DNA of 64,000 bases, taken from NCBI RefSeq assembly GCF_003350375.1, contig NZ_QQAR01000013.1, positions 62,001 to 126,000 on the forward strand. Reading direction: 5' to 3'. The notes below the pieces were generated by a model. It had not been told where the DNA came from. It saw nothing but the letters and a program-made list of their open reading frames with translations, and did no database searches. Below, one piece after another: positions 35,537 to 45,200 of this stretch; position 1 is the first letter of the stretch; each line of letters starts with the position of its first letter. The stretch comes from Flavobacterium sp. AG291 (GTDB lineage: Bacteria > Bacteroidota > Bacteroidia > Flavobacteriales > Flavobacteriaceae). Both the position numbers and the translations under genes were made by a program.

Positions 35537-36337
35537 ATGCTTTTTAAAAATTTTAAACATTTATTCGCTAGTATAGCTCTATTTCTTTTTTGTGCAGTAA
35601 ATGCCCAACAAACAAAAAATTGGAATGGAAAGAAATGTGCCGTTGTTTTAACTTATGATGATGCACTTAATATTCATCTTGATAAAGTTATTCCTATGCT
35701 TGATAAATACAATCTGAAAGGTACGTTTTACCTGATTGGTAGTTCTCCAAATGTAGTAAACAGGATAGATGATTGGCGAAAAGCAGCTAAAAAGGGACAC
35801 GAACTGGGCAATCACACCTTTAATCATCCTTGTGATGGTTCAATGACCGGCAGGGAATGGGTGCCGGCTGAGGCTGACCTGTCTACATATACAGTAAACA
35901 GAGCCGTAAATGAGATTAAAGCTACCAATGCGCTATTGTATGCCATAGACGGAAAAAAAGAACGCACTTTTGCTTTTCCCTGTGGGGATATGAATATCGG
36001 TGATACCTATTTCTATGATTTGGTTAAAGATGATTTTGCAGGGGCTCGTGGTGTAAATTCTAACTATGTCAAGTTACAGGATGTAAACCTGAATGATATA
36101 ACTGCATTTGGACAGTCAGATACTACGGTAGCACAAATGATTACTGAGATTGAAGAAGCCGAAAGAAAGGGATCCTTTATTGTATTCCTGTTTCACGGAG
36201 TAGGAGGAGAGCATCCGCTGAATGTTAGCGAAGAAGAACACACTAAATTACTAGAATACCTTAAGAAAAGAGAAAAAGAAATATGGGTAGCTACAATGGT
36301 AGATGTAGCAAAATATATCAGGGAAAAACAAAACTAG
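35537..36337 (+). CDS. Secreted polysaccharide deacetylase
   Basis: A NodB-homology (CE4) deacetylase that removes acetyl groups from N-acetylated glycans. Signal peptide HLFASIALFLFCAVNAQ. Catalytic motifs: TYDDA (general base and metal-binding Asp), HTFNHP (metal His pair), and the later FAFPCGD and FLFHGVGG motifs. 266 residues. It probably acts on peptidoglycan or exogenous chitin/xylan in the periplasm or outside. Confidence 0.9.
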   Translation: MLFKNFKHLFASIALFLFCAVNAQQTKNWNGKKCAVVLTYDDALNIHLDKVIPMLDKYNLKGTFYLIGSSPNVVNRIDDWRKAAKKGHELGNHTFNHPCDGSMTGREWVPAEADLSTYTVNRAVNEIKATNALLYAIDGKKERTFAFPCGDMNIGDTYFYDLVKDDFAGARGVNSNYVKLQDVNLNDITAFGQSDTTVAQMITEIEEAERKGSFIVFLFHGVGGEHPLNVSEEEHTKLLEYLKKREKEIWVATMVDVAKYIREKQN

Positions 36338-36362
36338 AAAAGCCTGCATTTGCAGGCTTTTG
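36337..36362. terminator. Bidirectional terminator
   Basis: Stem AAAAGCCTGCA / TGCAGGCTTTT between the deacetylase stop and the convergent small gene. Confidence 0.75.
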
Positions 36363-36365
36363 ATC

Positions 36366-36551
36366 TTAATGTTTATTGTGTCCGGGAGTATATGCTTTTG
36401 CGCTTTTTGCTCCGGCAGCTTTTTTAGCTTTTCCCGGTGGTACTTTTGTTTTTTGAGTCGTCTTGTGCGTGTGAACAGTAGTTTTGCAATTAGCCATTGT
36501 AAGGGATAAGGCTATAAGCATAATAATTCCTGGTAGTGTTTTTAGTTTCAT
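36366..36551 (-). CDS. Small basic lipoprotein, 61 aa
   Basis: A lipobox signal (MLIALSLTMANCKTT) is followed by a His/Thr stretch and a lysine-rich end PPGKAKKAAGAKSAKAYTPGHNKH. The PPGxAKK...KSAKxxxPG pattern is common in tiny Flavobacteria lipoproteins, some mislabelled as quinol oxidase subunit 4. Function unknown. Confidence 0.7.
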   Translation of the reverse strand: MKLKTLPGIIMLIALSLTMANCKTTVHTHKTTQKTKVPPGKAKKAAGAKSAKAYTPGHNKH

Positions 36552-36692
36552 TTTTTTTGGGTTAGTAAATTTCGATGGCGAATTTACACTAAATATGTTT
36601 AGGTTAATTGTATAAGAATATTTGCCTGTAAGAATATTTTCGTTATTAAAAGGGAAATTCTATTTTTACCATACTAACTAAAAACAATTATA

Positions 36693-37217
36693 ATGAAACA
36701 ATGTAAACACTGTGGTAATATGCTGGCCAATGATGCGACTTACTGCTATGCCTGTAATACACCTCAAACAGTAGGTTTTGAAGAATTTGATTCAAAGCCA
36801 AAGTATAATGACACCTTCCTTAAGGTATTGTGTGGTATAACTATAGTAGTGGCTGTGTTCAGTATAATATCAGGTACTGTTTCACTTATTAAAGATTCAC
36901 GTTTACCAATTGACGGAATGAAAGTCATTGGATATTCAGGTTTAGCTGTAGCTATAGCAAAGCTGACAGCCGGAATACTAATGCTAAGAAAGAAACTGAA
37001 GGGGCTTTATCTGTACACATTGGCACAAATAGCATTAATTGCTATTCAGATATATACTGCAGTATTAATGTCAGGTTATATGAATGCATTAATGCCTGAC
37101 AATGGTATGATATCGGGATCGTCAATAATGATGATCAGTGCGGTTATAGTAACCTTTGTTTACATTATATTTCTTATTATGTATTGGTTGCCAAACAACA
37201 GAAGGCTTTTATCCTAA
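36693..37217 (+). CDS. Zinc-ribbon membrane protein
   Basis: N-terminal zinc ribbon with two CxxC knuckles (KQCKHCGNMLANDATYCYACNTPQ, residues 2-25) followed by four hydrophobic segments (about 45-65, 85-103, 110-133, 145-167). Cytoplasmic zinc domain tethered to the inner membrane. Such proteins are common and of unknown role. Confidence 0.75.
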   Translation: MKQCKHCGNMLANDATYCYACNTPQTVGFEEFDSKPKYNDTFLKVLCGITIVVAVFSIISGTVSLIKDSRLPIDGMKVIGYSGLAVAIAKLTAGILMLRKKLKGLYLYTLAQIALIAIQIYTAVLMSGYMNALMPDNGMISGSSIMMISAVIVTFVYIIFLIMYWLPNNRRLLS

Positions 37218-37222
37218 TATCC

Positions 37223-37261
37223 AAAACAGAACGCCCCGCATTACAACGGGGCGTTTTGTTT
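37223..37261. terminator. Bidirectional terminator
   Basis: Stem AACGCCCCG / CGGGGCGTT followed by TTGTTTTT; serves both the zinc-ribbon gene and the GH39 gene. Confidence 0.8.
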
Positions 37262-38842
37262 TTAGATCTTTACAAGTTCAACAAAGTAGACGTCGTTTTC
37301 TCTTAGGTCGAAAACTTTGGTAAAAGTGCCATCTTTCTTGATAGTAATATTTTCAGTAAGTATTGGAGCACCATTATTCTTATCTTTTAGTTCTTTAACC
37401 TGAGCCTTTGTCAGCTCATCAGGCCTGCCCATAGCTATATAGTCGGTGTGTGCATCATTAACTTTATAACCTACTTTATAAACATTCATTTTGTAGTTGC
37501 CTTTAGCCAATCCGTTTACAGAAACGTTTGTTTTTCCCTTAGGTTTTGCAGGTAGATCTTTAATATAATAGTTCTGGTTATTCACCGAATCTCCGGGATG
37601 GGTATTGGTAAAATCCCAAAATAGTAACTGAACATTGCCTTTACCATCAGTAGAAGCCCAGGATCTGTTGTCGTTGTTCTTCAGTTCAGTTTTACCAAGT
37701 TTATTCATAAACTGATACGAGTAGAACGCTGGCTTATTTATACCCTGAATCGTAACCAAACCAAATCCGCCGTGGAAAGGAGTAAAACGCGGCCCGGCTT
37801 CTTCAAAAATATCTGTAAATACCCAGTAAGACATTGAGTTAGCATCTTTGCCTACCTGTTTTATTTTTTCGAGTATGTAGGCAGCTTCATGATAGCTGTC
37901 ATGAATTGGGTCAGAAGGAGTGTAAGAAGCACTCCATTCTGTATAATGTAGTTCGAGGTTAGGGTGTGAACTTGTAGCAATCTGCTTTCGCGAATTAATG
38001 ATGTCACCGCTCACTGCCATTTCATCTTTGCTTAAAACAGTACCTGAATTTCCAAATTCATCAAGAAAGCCCTGTTTCACACCATAAGAATGTGTACTTG
38101 CAAAATCGATAGGCACATTGTTTGTACTGCAATAAGCAATCATTTCGGGAATCCAGGCAGCTCCGGCAGTTGCGGGTCCGCCAACTTTATAATCTTTGTT
38201 TACGGCTTTAATCCCTTTTACAGCATAGTTGTAAAGCTTAAAATATTCTTCCTGAGTGCCTGCCCAAAATCCGTCAAGGTTAGGTTCGTTCCACACTTCA
38301 AAATACCATGACTTAACTTCTTCGTTACCATAACGTTCCGTCCAGTGTTTGGTAAGATTGTATATCAGGGCTTGCCATTTATCATAATCTTTAGGAGGTG
38401 TAACATTACCTCTCCACCAAAATATTGTTTTAGAACCACTGGCAAGTTGCGAAGGCATGAAACCCAGTTCGACAAATGGCTTAACATCAATGCTCAGTAA
38501 ATAATCAAACAGCGCATCGATATACATATAGTTATATTCCGGCTTACCGTTTTTATCTTCTTTGTACACCGCCATGTCGTCTGTCAACAGGCCGTGCATA
38601 CGGATATATTTGAAATCACATTCCTTTTTTACGTAAGCCAGCTGTTGCTGCCAGTCGGCACGAAGGCCTTCGTTAGCACGTCCGGCACCTATACACTCTT
38701 TGTACATGGTGTTCAGGTTTCCCGACGTTTCATTCACGTTTATTTTTATTTCGCGGGTTTGCCCTACAGCATTCAGCGAAACGCCTAACATTAAATAGTA
38801 AAGTATTGATTTAAGAGATAATTGAAAGATTTTGAAACTCAT
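37262..38842 (-). CDS. Glycoside hydrolase family 39 protein
   Basis: A secreted retaining glycosidase of the GH39 type (beta-xylosidase or alpha-iduronidase-like). Signal-like N-terminus (LKSILYYLMLGVSLNAVGQ). Acid/base Glu in WYFEVWNEPNLDGFW, nucleophile Glu in LELHYTEWSASY, on a TIM barrel at about residues 30-370, then a beta-sandwich to residue 526. No transporter or SusCD pair lies nearby, so it is not part of a polysaccharide utilisation locus here. Substrate uncertain. Confidence 0.88.
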   Translation of the reverse strand: MSFKIFQLSLKSILYYLMLGVSLNAVGQTREIKINVNETSGNLNTMYKECIGAGRANEGLRADWQQQLAYVKKECDFKYIRMHGLLTDDMAVYKEDKNGKPEYNYMYIDALFDYLLSIDVKPFVELGFMPSQLASGSKTIFWWRGNVTPPKDYDKWQALIYNLTKHWTERYGNEEVKSWYFEVWNEPNLDGFWAGTQEEYFKLYNYAVKGIKAVNKDYKVGGPATAGAAWIPEMIAYCSTNNVPIDFASTHSYGVKQGFLDEFGNSGTVLSKDEMAVSGDIINSRKQIATSSHPNLELHYTEWSASYTPSDPIHDSYHEAAYILEKIKQVGKDANSMSYWVFTDIFEEAGPRFTPFHGGFGLVTIQGINKPAFYSYQFMNKLGKTELKNNDNRSWASTDGKGNVQLLFWDFTNTHPGDSVNNQNYYIKDLPAKPKGKTNVSVNGLAKGNYKMNVYKVGYKVNDAHTDYIAMGRPDELTKAQVKELKDKNNGAPILTENITIKKDGTFTKVFDLRENDVYFVELVKI

Positions 38843-38966
38843 ATTTACTTATGGTTAAAATGACTATAAGTTTCAAAAATAAGAAAGTTTTTAAATAGAT
38901 TGTAATTTTTTACGGAATTAAAATTTTAAGAGTGAAATTTTATTGGAATTGATAATTAAAAATATG

Positions 38967-39476
38967 CTACGATATTTTAGCCCGTACTTGACGGACCCTT
39001 TGATCCAGACTTCCTTTGACTTCTATGACTTCAATACCAAAATCATAAACGGACTCTTTGAGGATTTCATTTACTGCATCCCTCAGTTCAGGGTAATCTG
39101 ATTTTTGATATGTGATAATATCCGGTTCCTCTATCGGGACAAATATGATAAGATCAATATCTTCCATAGCACTTTCAGCCTTATCATACATAGTATTGAT
39201 GTAGTGAATCCCGTTTAGGGCTTCTAAGTAGGCCATAATATCAACAGGGCATCGGTCAAAAATCACATTATCACTACTAGCTGTAATCTGCTTTATAGAA
39301 TAGTTGAGTTGCTCGGCAAAGTCATCAGTGTTTGGAGTTTCGGAGAATTCATAGCCTAATTCTTGCAACTCATAATAGGGTTCAGGCCTTAAATCATACA
39401 CAGGAAGATGTTCCAGTAGTTTTTCAGCCAAAGTTGTTTTTCCTACTCCGTGTGCTCCTGTAATGGCTATTTTCAT
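38967..39476 (-). CDS. AAA_28-type P-loop NTPase/kinase
   Basis: A 169-residue P-loop protein with Walker A GAHGVGKTT at residues 7-15 and a DRCPVD motif (NVIFDRCPVDIMAYLEA) resembling nucleotide or deoxynucleoside kinases. This is the AAA_28 group, often called NTP-binding protein or related to NadR-type kinases. Soluble. It starts a leftward cluster of poorly known genes; 5 bases after the 96-aa membrane protein. Confidence 0.8.
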   Translation of the reverse strand: MKIAITGAHGVGKTTLAEKLLEHLPVYDLRPEPYYELQELGYEFSETPNTDDFAEQLNYSIKQITASSDNVIFDRCPVDIMAYLEALNGIHYINTMYDKAESAMEDIDLIIFVPIEEPDIITYQKSDYPELRDAVNEILKESVYDFGIEVIEVKGSLDQRVRQVRAKIS

Positions 39477-39481
39477 AGGTT

Positions 39482-39772
39482 TTACTTCATGTAATTAAAA
39501 GCGAAATAAAAATACAGTAAAGACAAAACTGCAGTAAACAGAATTTTCTGCTTTTTAGAAATGAATCTCAAGAATTTATATACAAGAAATAAATGTAACA
39601 AACCAACAATAACATATGCGCCTGTCCAGATGTATATTTCTTCTTCTAATTTATCAGATCCTGATGCTCCGGAGCCATAAACAAAAAAGCAAACGATTAC
39701 CAATAGTATAGGTAGTAAACAGGGTATTATAAGATTAAACAGGATTAATGCTATATGTTTAAGAGTTTTCAT
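39482..39772 (-). CDS. Small membrane protein, 96 aa
   Basis: Three hydrophobic segments (IALILFNLIIPCLLPILLVIVCFFVYG, IWTGAYVIVGLLHLFLVYKFL, ILFTAVLSLLYFYFAF). No family recognised. Overlaps the gene upstream by 14 bases and ends 5 bases before the NTPase, so it is part of the same transcript. Confidence 0.65.
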   Translation of the reverse strand: MKTLKHIALILFNLIIPCLLPILLVIVCFFVYGSGASGSDKLEEEIYIWTGAYVIVGLLHLFLVYKFLRFISKKQKILFTAVLSLLYFYFAFNYMK

Positions 39773-40205
39773 TTGATATAATCTTATCGGTTTTGATTTC
39801 TATCGAATTTGATCCGTTCCATTCTTTAGTAACAGTAGCCTGCAGTTCATGTATAATGCCATCTTTATCTTTGGCTGTAAACACACGCGTAATCTTTTTT
39901 AGATAGCCATATCTTTCAATAGGTATGTCGTTAATTTTTACACCGGTATATAACCGCATAGTCGTTTTAGTTTCTGAAAATTTTAAAGGTCTTTCCGAAA
40001 GCAACTCATAACCTAATTCAGCAAAATCATCTTTTACGTAAGGTAGTATCTTCTTTTTTCTTTCAAAATATATTTTGAGCGCAATAACTATAATAAATGG
40101 TATAAAGAAAAGATAAGGAGTGTCAAGAACGATTATAATTATGGTACCTGCGAATAGTATAAAAATACAAAGGAGATGAATAAGGATATCGGTAAAACGG
40201 ACCAT
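39759..40205 (-). CDS. Membrane protein, 148 aa
   Basis: Two N-terminal helices (DILIHLLCIFILFAGTIIIIVL and YLFFIPFIIVIALKIYF) followed by a soluble beta-rich domain (TMRLYTGVKINDIPIERYGYLKKITRVFTAKDKDGIIHELQATV). No family recognised. Co-transcribed with the 96-aa membrane protein and the NTPase. Confidence 0.65.
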   Translation of the reverse strand: MVRFTDILIHLLCIFILFAGTIIIIVLDTPYLFFIPFIIVIALKIYFERKKKILPYVKDDFAELGYELLSERPLKFSETKTTMRLYTGVKINDIPIERYGYLKKITRVFTAKDKDGIIHELQATVTKEWNGSNSIEIKTDKIISNENS

Positions 40206-40301
40206 TGAATAATTTTAACAGGAGACAAATATAAAACAAAAACGCCCCGTATCTCTATAGGATTTTTTATAGCACAGATTAGAAAACTACCTTTACTATA
40301 T

Positions 40302-41105
40302 CTAAAAAGTAATCGGCATGATATCATAAATCATTCCTGAAATTTTTCCATTTACGGCACCTGGCTCCATTTGAGGGAAATTTTTGAATGCATTTTCAAT
40401 TGCAGTTTTAAGCTCGTTTGAATCAGTATCTATTTTTTTGGTCGTAACTTTTCCTTTTTCATCAACCGCGATTCTTATTTTGGCTTTTATGCCTTTAAAG
40501 TCATCAAATTTATCTCCCATTTCATCAATAAGCCATTTTATGAAATGCTCCTGAAAACATACGGTCACAAATTTGTCTTCCATTGGACATTCCTTAAAAT
40601 GAGCATTCTCAATCTTCATTGGAAATGGGTGTGGTTCGCTTTTCCATTTGTTAGTATTGCTTGGAGGTATTACCAAGACAAAATTATTGTCTTTGTTCTT
40701 TTGTAGAGTGATCACAAATCCTGCTGAAGAACTCGCAGGTGTTCCATTAGGTGTAGTTATCGGTGCAATATTTGGAAGACCTTTAATTGCTTCCCTAACC
40801 AAATTTTCAATGGTGGTGTCTACAGTCTTTAAACTGGTTAATACTGAACTTCCATCTTCCTTGCTGCCTATGGTAATATTTATTTGAATTTTGTCAGATG
40901 CTATAGAATGTGTTTTATTGTATTCGTTTATTTTTCCAACAATTACTTCGCTTATCTTTAAAGTGTAACACTCAGATTTGTTTTCTGAATTTTCGCAGCC
41001 GGGATAAGTGGGCGATGATTCATTTCTGTAATCAAGAAATGTTTTGCTCTGGGCAGATGATATAAAAGTAAATAGAAGGATCGCTATACTCGATACTAGC
41101 TTCAT
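40302..41105 (-). CDS. Secreted TonB-C-like protein
   Basis: Signal peptide (VSSIAILLFTFISSAQS) followed by YRNESSPTYPGCENSENKSECYTLKISEVI and, in the C-terminal half, a TonB C-terminal-like beta-alpha-beta region (GIKAKIRIAVDEKGKVTTKKIDTDSNELKTAIENAFKNFPQMEPGAVNGK). The first half has a second similar repeat (IQINITIGSKEDGSSVLTSLK). Lacks the TonB membrane anchor, so it is a free periplasmic relative. Role unknown. Confidence 0.75.
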   Translation of the reverse strand: MKLVSSIAILLFTFISSAQSKTFLDYRNESSPTYPGCENSENKSECYTLKISEVIVGKINEYNKTHSIASDKIQINITIGSKEDGSSVLTSLKTVDTTIENLVREAIKGLPNIAPITTPNGTPASSSAGFVITLQKNKDNNFVLVIPPSNTNKWKSEPHPFPMKIENAHFKECPMEDKFVTVCFQEHFIKWLIDEMGDKFDDFKGIKAKIRIAVDEKGKVTTKKIDTDSNELKTAIENAFKNFPQMEPGAVNGKISGMIYDIMPITF

Positions 41106-41188
41106 GGTTAAGTTTATTTGTTTTCAAATATAACAAATTATCTTACAAAAGTATCTTGTATTGATGCGGAGTGTATGTGTTATGTGGT

Positions 41189-41207
41189 CACGGATTGCAA
41201 ATCCGTG
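41189..41207. repeat. Small palindromic element, CACGGATT hairpin
   Basis: CACGGATT GCA AATCCGTG forms an 8-base-pair stem with a 3-base loop in a GC-richer patch between two AT-rich genes. It resembles REP-type palindromes; only one copy is visible in the window. Confidence 0.45.
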
Positions 41208-41244
41208 CCATCTGGGTAACGTGCGTTTACTAATGCTGGCAGGG

Positions 41245-42171
41245 TTATTTTTTCTTCTTGCTGTTTTTTTTAAATCGTATATTTACATGAGAGATATATG
41301 CCAATTCATTTCCCTTTAATTCAGATCTTTCCTTATAATCGTTAAAATTTACTTGTTGTTCAGCAATACTAAAAAAAGCCTCTACTGCTTTGTCAAATTT
41401 TAAACGAACTATTTCTGTAAGTGCTGTTGGAACACTATTGACAATTGTTTTGAACGTTGATAATCGAGTATGAATTTTATGTCTTTTTAAACTTTCAGTA
41501 TATTCACTGACTAAATAGTGAATTTTATCTGCTAGCTCATTTTTCTTTATATTATCCGGTAAATCATTTATCCAATTTTTTAAGGCTAATAATTTTAATA
41601 CACTTTGTGAGTCTTCCTTAAACTCGAAAATTTTTTCCCAAGGTGTTTCATTATCAGGGAGAGGTATTAATCGATGAATTATATTATAAGCTTTTTGTTT
41701 AGTGCTACTTTGAATCTCAAAACTTGAATAATCTTTTAAGGAAGGTACTGTAAATACATCTTCATTGTTGGAGTTTACAATGCTGCACCACAGTCTAGTA
41801 TTTAACTCATCATGCATATACCATAATTTATTTCTTTTCTCAATATTTTTCTCTTCATTTATTTGAGTTACCAATTTCATAGTGTGATCGGCTATTTCTA
41901 AATCATCTTCAAGTATTTCAATAGTACCTTTGGAGGCTAAAGGAATGGCTAAATCCTTTAGTTCAACAAAAAAGCCTCTGTCAATTAAAAACTCTAATTC
42001 GTTTAATGCATTTAATGGATATGGATATTGTTTATACTCATGTAGACTTTGTAATAAAGTATTATAGTTAAGCATGCCCACTTTGTCATATAATAATAAG
42101 TCTCTTTTTAAATCGTATACTCCTAAAGGATTATTCCAAATACTATTGGTAGTTTTGATTAAATACTTCAT
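41245..42171 (-). CDS. Hypothetical protein, 308 aa
   Basis: Not recognised. A soluble, mainly helical protein, AT-rich in codon use compared with purL next door. It ends in a basic tail (RFKKNSKKKK) and has a conserved-looking SIWNNPLGVYDLKRDLLLYDKVGM start that resembles uncharacterised proteins used as specificity or sensor parts in accessory loci. No partner gene is adjacent. Possibly horizontally acquired. Confidence 0.6.
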   Translation of the reverse strand: MKYLIKTTNSIWNNPLGVYDLKRDLLLYDKVGMLNYNTLLQSLHEYKQYPYPLNALNELEFLIDRGFFVELKDLAIPLASKGTIEILEDDLEIADHTMKLVTQINEEKNIEKRNKLWYMHDELNTRLWCSIVNSNNEDVFTVPSLKDYSSFEIQSSTKQKAYNIIHRLIPLPDNETPWEKIFEFKEDSQSVLKLLALKNWINDLPDNIKKNELADKIHYLVSEYTESLKRHKIHTRLSTFKTIVNSVPTALTEIVRLKFDKAVEAFFSIAEQQVNFNDYKERSELKGNELAYISHVNIRFKKNSKKKK

Positions 42172-42210
42172 TTAATGTCGGATTGGATGGTTAATGTTGT
42201 TCAAATATAA

Positions 42211-42244
42211 CAAAAAAACGCCCCACATCTCTGCGGGGCGTTTA
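42211..42244 (-). terminator. Terminator of purL
   Basis: Stem AACGCCCC / GGGGCGTT with a seven-A tract on the left; about 50 bases past the purL stop. Confidence 0.75.
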
Positions 42245-42291
42245 TATCTAAGTTATCGGTTATCGAATCAACAAATAACCAAATCAACAAA

Positions 42292-45200
42292 TTATCGTTG
42301 TTCAATCCACTTACGTGCATTAACGAAGGCTTCATGCCAAGGTGTAACCTCGTCTTTACGACCTTCCGGGTAGTAAGCCCAGTTCCACTGGAACATAGAA
42401 CGCTCAATGTGTGGCATCATAACCAGGTGACGTCCGTCGTTGCTTGCCATCATGGCGATGTCAAAGCTTGAACCGTTAGGGTTAGCAGGATAGCCCGTGT
42501 AGCCGTATTTAGCTACTACGTTGTATTTGTCTTCGCTGTATGGCAGGTTGAATTTACCTTCACCGTGAGAGATCCATACACCCAGTGTGCTGCCTGCTAA
42601 TGTAGAAAGCATTACCGAGTTGTTCTCCTGTACGGTTACTGAAGTAAATCCGCTCTCGTGTTTGTGGCTGTCGTTGTGAAGCATTTTAGGTTTCACTTCG
42701 TGGTCAGGGTTGATAAGCTCAAGCTCAACAAACAGCTGACATCCGTTACAGATACCTACTGAAAGTGTATCCTCACGCTTAAAGAAGTTCTCAAGTGCAG
42801 CCTTAGCTTTTTCGTTGTAAAGGAAAGCACCAGCCCATCCTTTAGCCGAACCAAGTACGTCAGAGTTAGAGAAACCACCAACAGCACCGATGAACTGGAT
42901 ATCTTCAAGCGTTTCACGACCTGAGATAAGGTCGGTCATGTGAACGTCTTTTACGTCAAAACCTGCAAGGTACATAGCGTTTGCCATCTCACGCTCAGAG
43001 TTAGAACCTTTCTCACGGATGATAGCTGCTTTTGGCCTTGGCTTGCTGCTGTCAATTGCTACTTTCTTACCATCAAAATGAGTTGGGAAAGTGTACTGAA
43101 GCGGTTGGTTCTTATAGTTGTCGTAACGCTCCTGCGCTTTTTGTTTGCCTGATTGTTTCTGGTCAAGAAGGTATGAAGTCCTGAACCATGTGTCACGTGT
43201 TTCGGTAACATCAAAAGTAAGGTTGGCATCACCATTTTTGATAGTGATAACTGCACCTTCTTTCGGTTGACCGATTTTAGTGAATGCTACATTGTTTTTA
43301 GTAAGCTCAGCTTCTACAGAAGCATCCGCCTGAATAACGATAGCAATGTTCTCAGCGAATAATGCTTTAACCGTATCAGCTTCGTTAAGACCTGTCAGGT
43401 CGTATTCTGCACCAAGGTTAACGTTAGGGAAGCTCATCTCAAGCAGGGTAGTGATAAGACCACCACTTCCTATATCGTGACCGGCAGCAATTTTACCCGC
43501 TTTGATAAGATCCTGGATAACGTTGAATGTATTTTTGAATGAAGCTGCATCTTTAATTGTCGGAACATCATTACCAACTTTGTTCAATACCTGGTTGAAA
43601 GAAGATCCACCAAGTTTGTACGCATCACCCGAAAGGTTGATGTGGTAAATGTTTCCTCCGTTCTTTTTAAGAACAGGCTCAACTACTTTAGTAATGTCGT
43701 TACAGTTACCTGCAGCCGATATGATTACAGTACCCGGAGCGATAACATCGCCGTTAGGGTATTTCTGTTTCATTGATAGTGAATCTTTACCTGTTGGGAT
43801 GTTAATACCCAACTCGATAGCAAAATCAGAACAAGCCTCAACAGCTTCGTAAAGCCTTGCGTCTTCGCCTTCATTTTTACAAGCCCACATCCAGTTAGCT
43901 GAAAGCGATACGCTTTTCAGACCATCTTTAAGCGGAGCCCAGATAATGTTGCTTAACGATTCTGCGATAGCGGTACGGCTACCTGCAGCAGGATCAACAA
44001 GGGCAGCAACAGGCGAGTGGCCTATTGTAGTTGCGATACCTTCTTTACCTTCAAAGTCAAGCGCCATAACACCTACATTGTTTAACGGTAATTGGATAGG
44101 TCCGGCAGTTTGCTGTTTAGCAACACGTCCGCCCACGCAACGGTCAACTTTATTCGTTAACCAGTCTTTACAGGCAACAGCTTCAAGCTGAAGAACCTGG
44201 TTTAGGTATTGGTGAATGTTTTGCTGAGAGTAATCTGCATCTGCATAGTTTGCTGCAATGGTTTTATCTGCCATGATGGTTTTTGGCGAAGAGCCAAACA
44301 TATCCTCAAGGGCGAAATCCATTGGTTTGGCACCTGTAGTAGCCGATTCAAATGTAAACCTGTGGTCACCTGTAACATCACCTACAGCATACATTGGCGA
44401 ACGCTCACGGTCGGCAATACGCTGAAGGGTATCGATGTCTTTCTGGCCAATCACAAGTCCCATACGTTCCTGCGACTCATTACCAATTATTTCTTTAGCC
44501 GAAAGGGTAGGGTCACCCACCGGCAGTTTATCTAAATCAATTTTTCCTCCTGTTTCTTCTACAAGTTCAGAAAGACAGTTCAAGTGTCCTCCTGCACCAT
44601 GATCGTGGATAGAAACGATAGGGTTGTTGTCGCTCTCTACCAGTCCGCGAACGGCATTGGCAGCACGTTTTTGCATCTCAGGGTTAGAACGCTGAATTGC
44701 ATTAAGCTCGATACCTGAACTGAAAGCTCCTGTATCGGCAGATGATACTGCTGCACCACCCATACCAATACGGTAGTTCTCACCACCAAGGATAACAACT
44801 TTGTCGCCTACGCTTGGTTTTTGTTTTTTCGACTGGCTCTCTTTACCGTAACCGATACCACCGGCAAGCATGATCACTTTGTCGAAACCAAGTTTGCGTG
44901 CATCTTCTTCGTGTTCGAAAGTAAGTACCGAACCTGTAATTAGCGGCTGTCCGAATTTGTTACCAAAGTCTGACGCTCCGTTTGATGCTTTTATTAGGAT
45001 GTCCATTGGGGTTTGGTAAAGCCATTTACGCTCGTCCATACCTTTTTCCCAAGGACGGTTTTCTTCAAGTCTTGAGTATGATGTCATGTACACCGCAGTA
45101 CCTGCAAGTGGAAGAGAACCCTGTCCACCGGCCAGCCTGTCACGGATCTCACCACCCGAACCTGTTGCTGCACCATTGAAAGGTTCAACAGTAGTAGGGA

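Noticed and set aside
37262..38842. GH39 gene as part of a polysaccharide utilisation locus
   Set aside because: No SusC/SusD pair, sensor or other glycosidase is adjacent.
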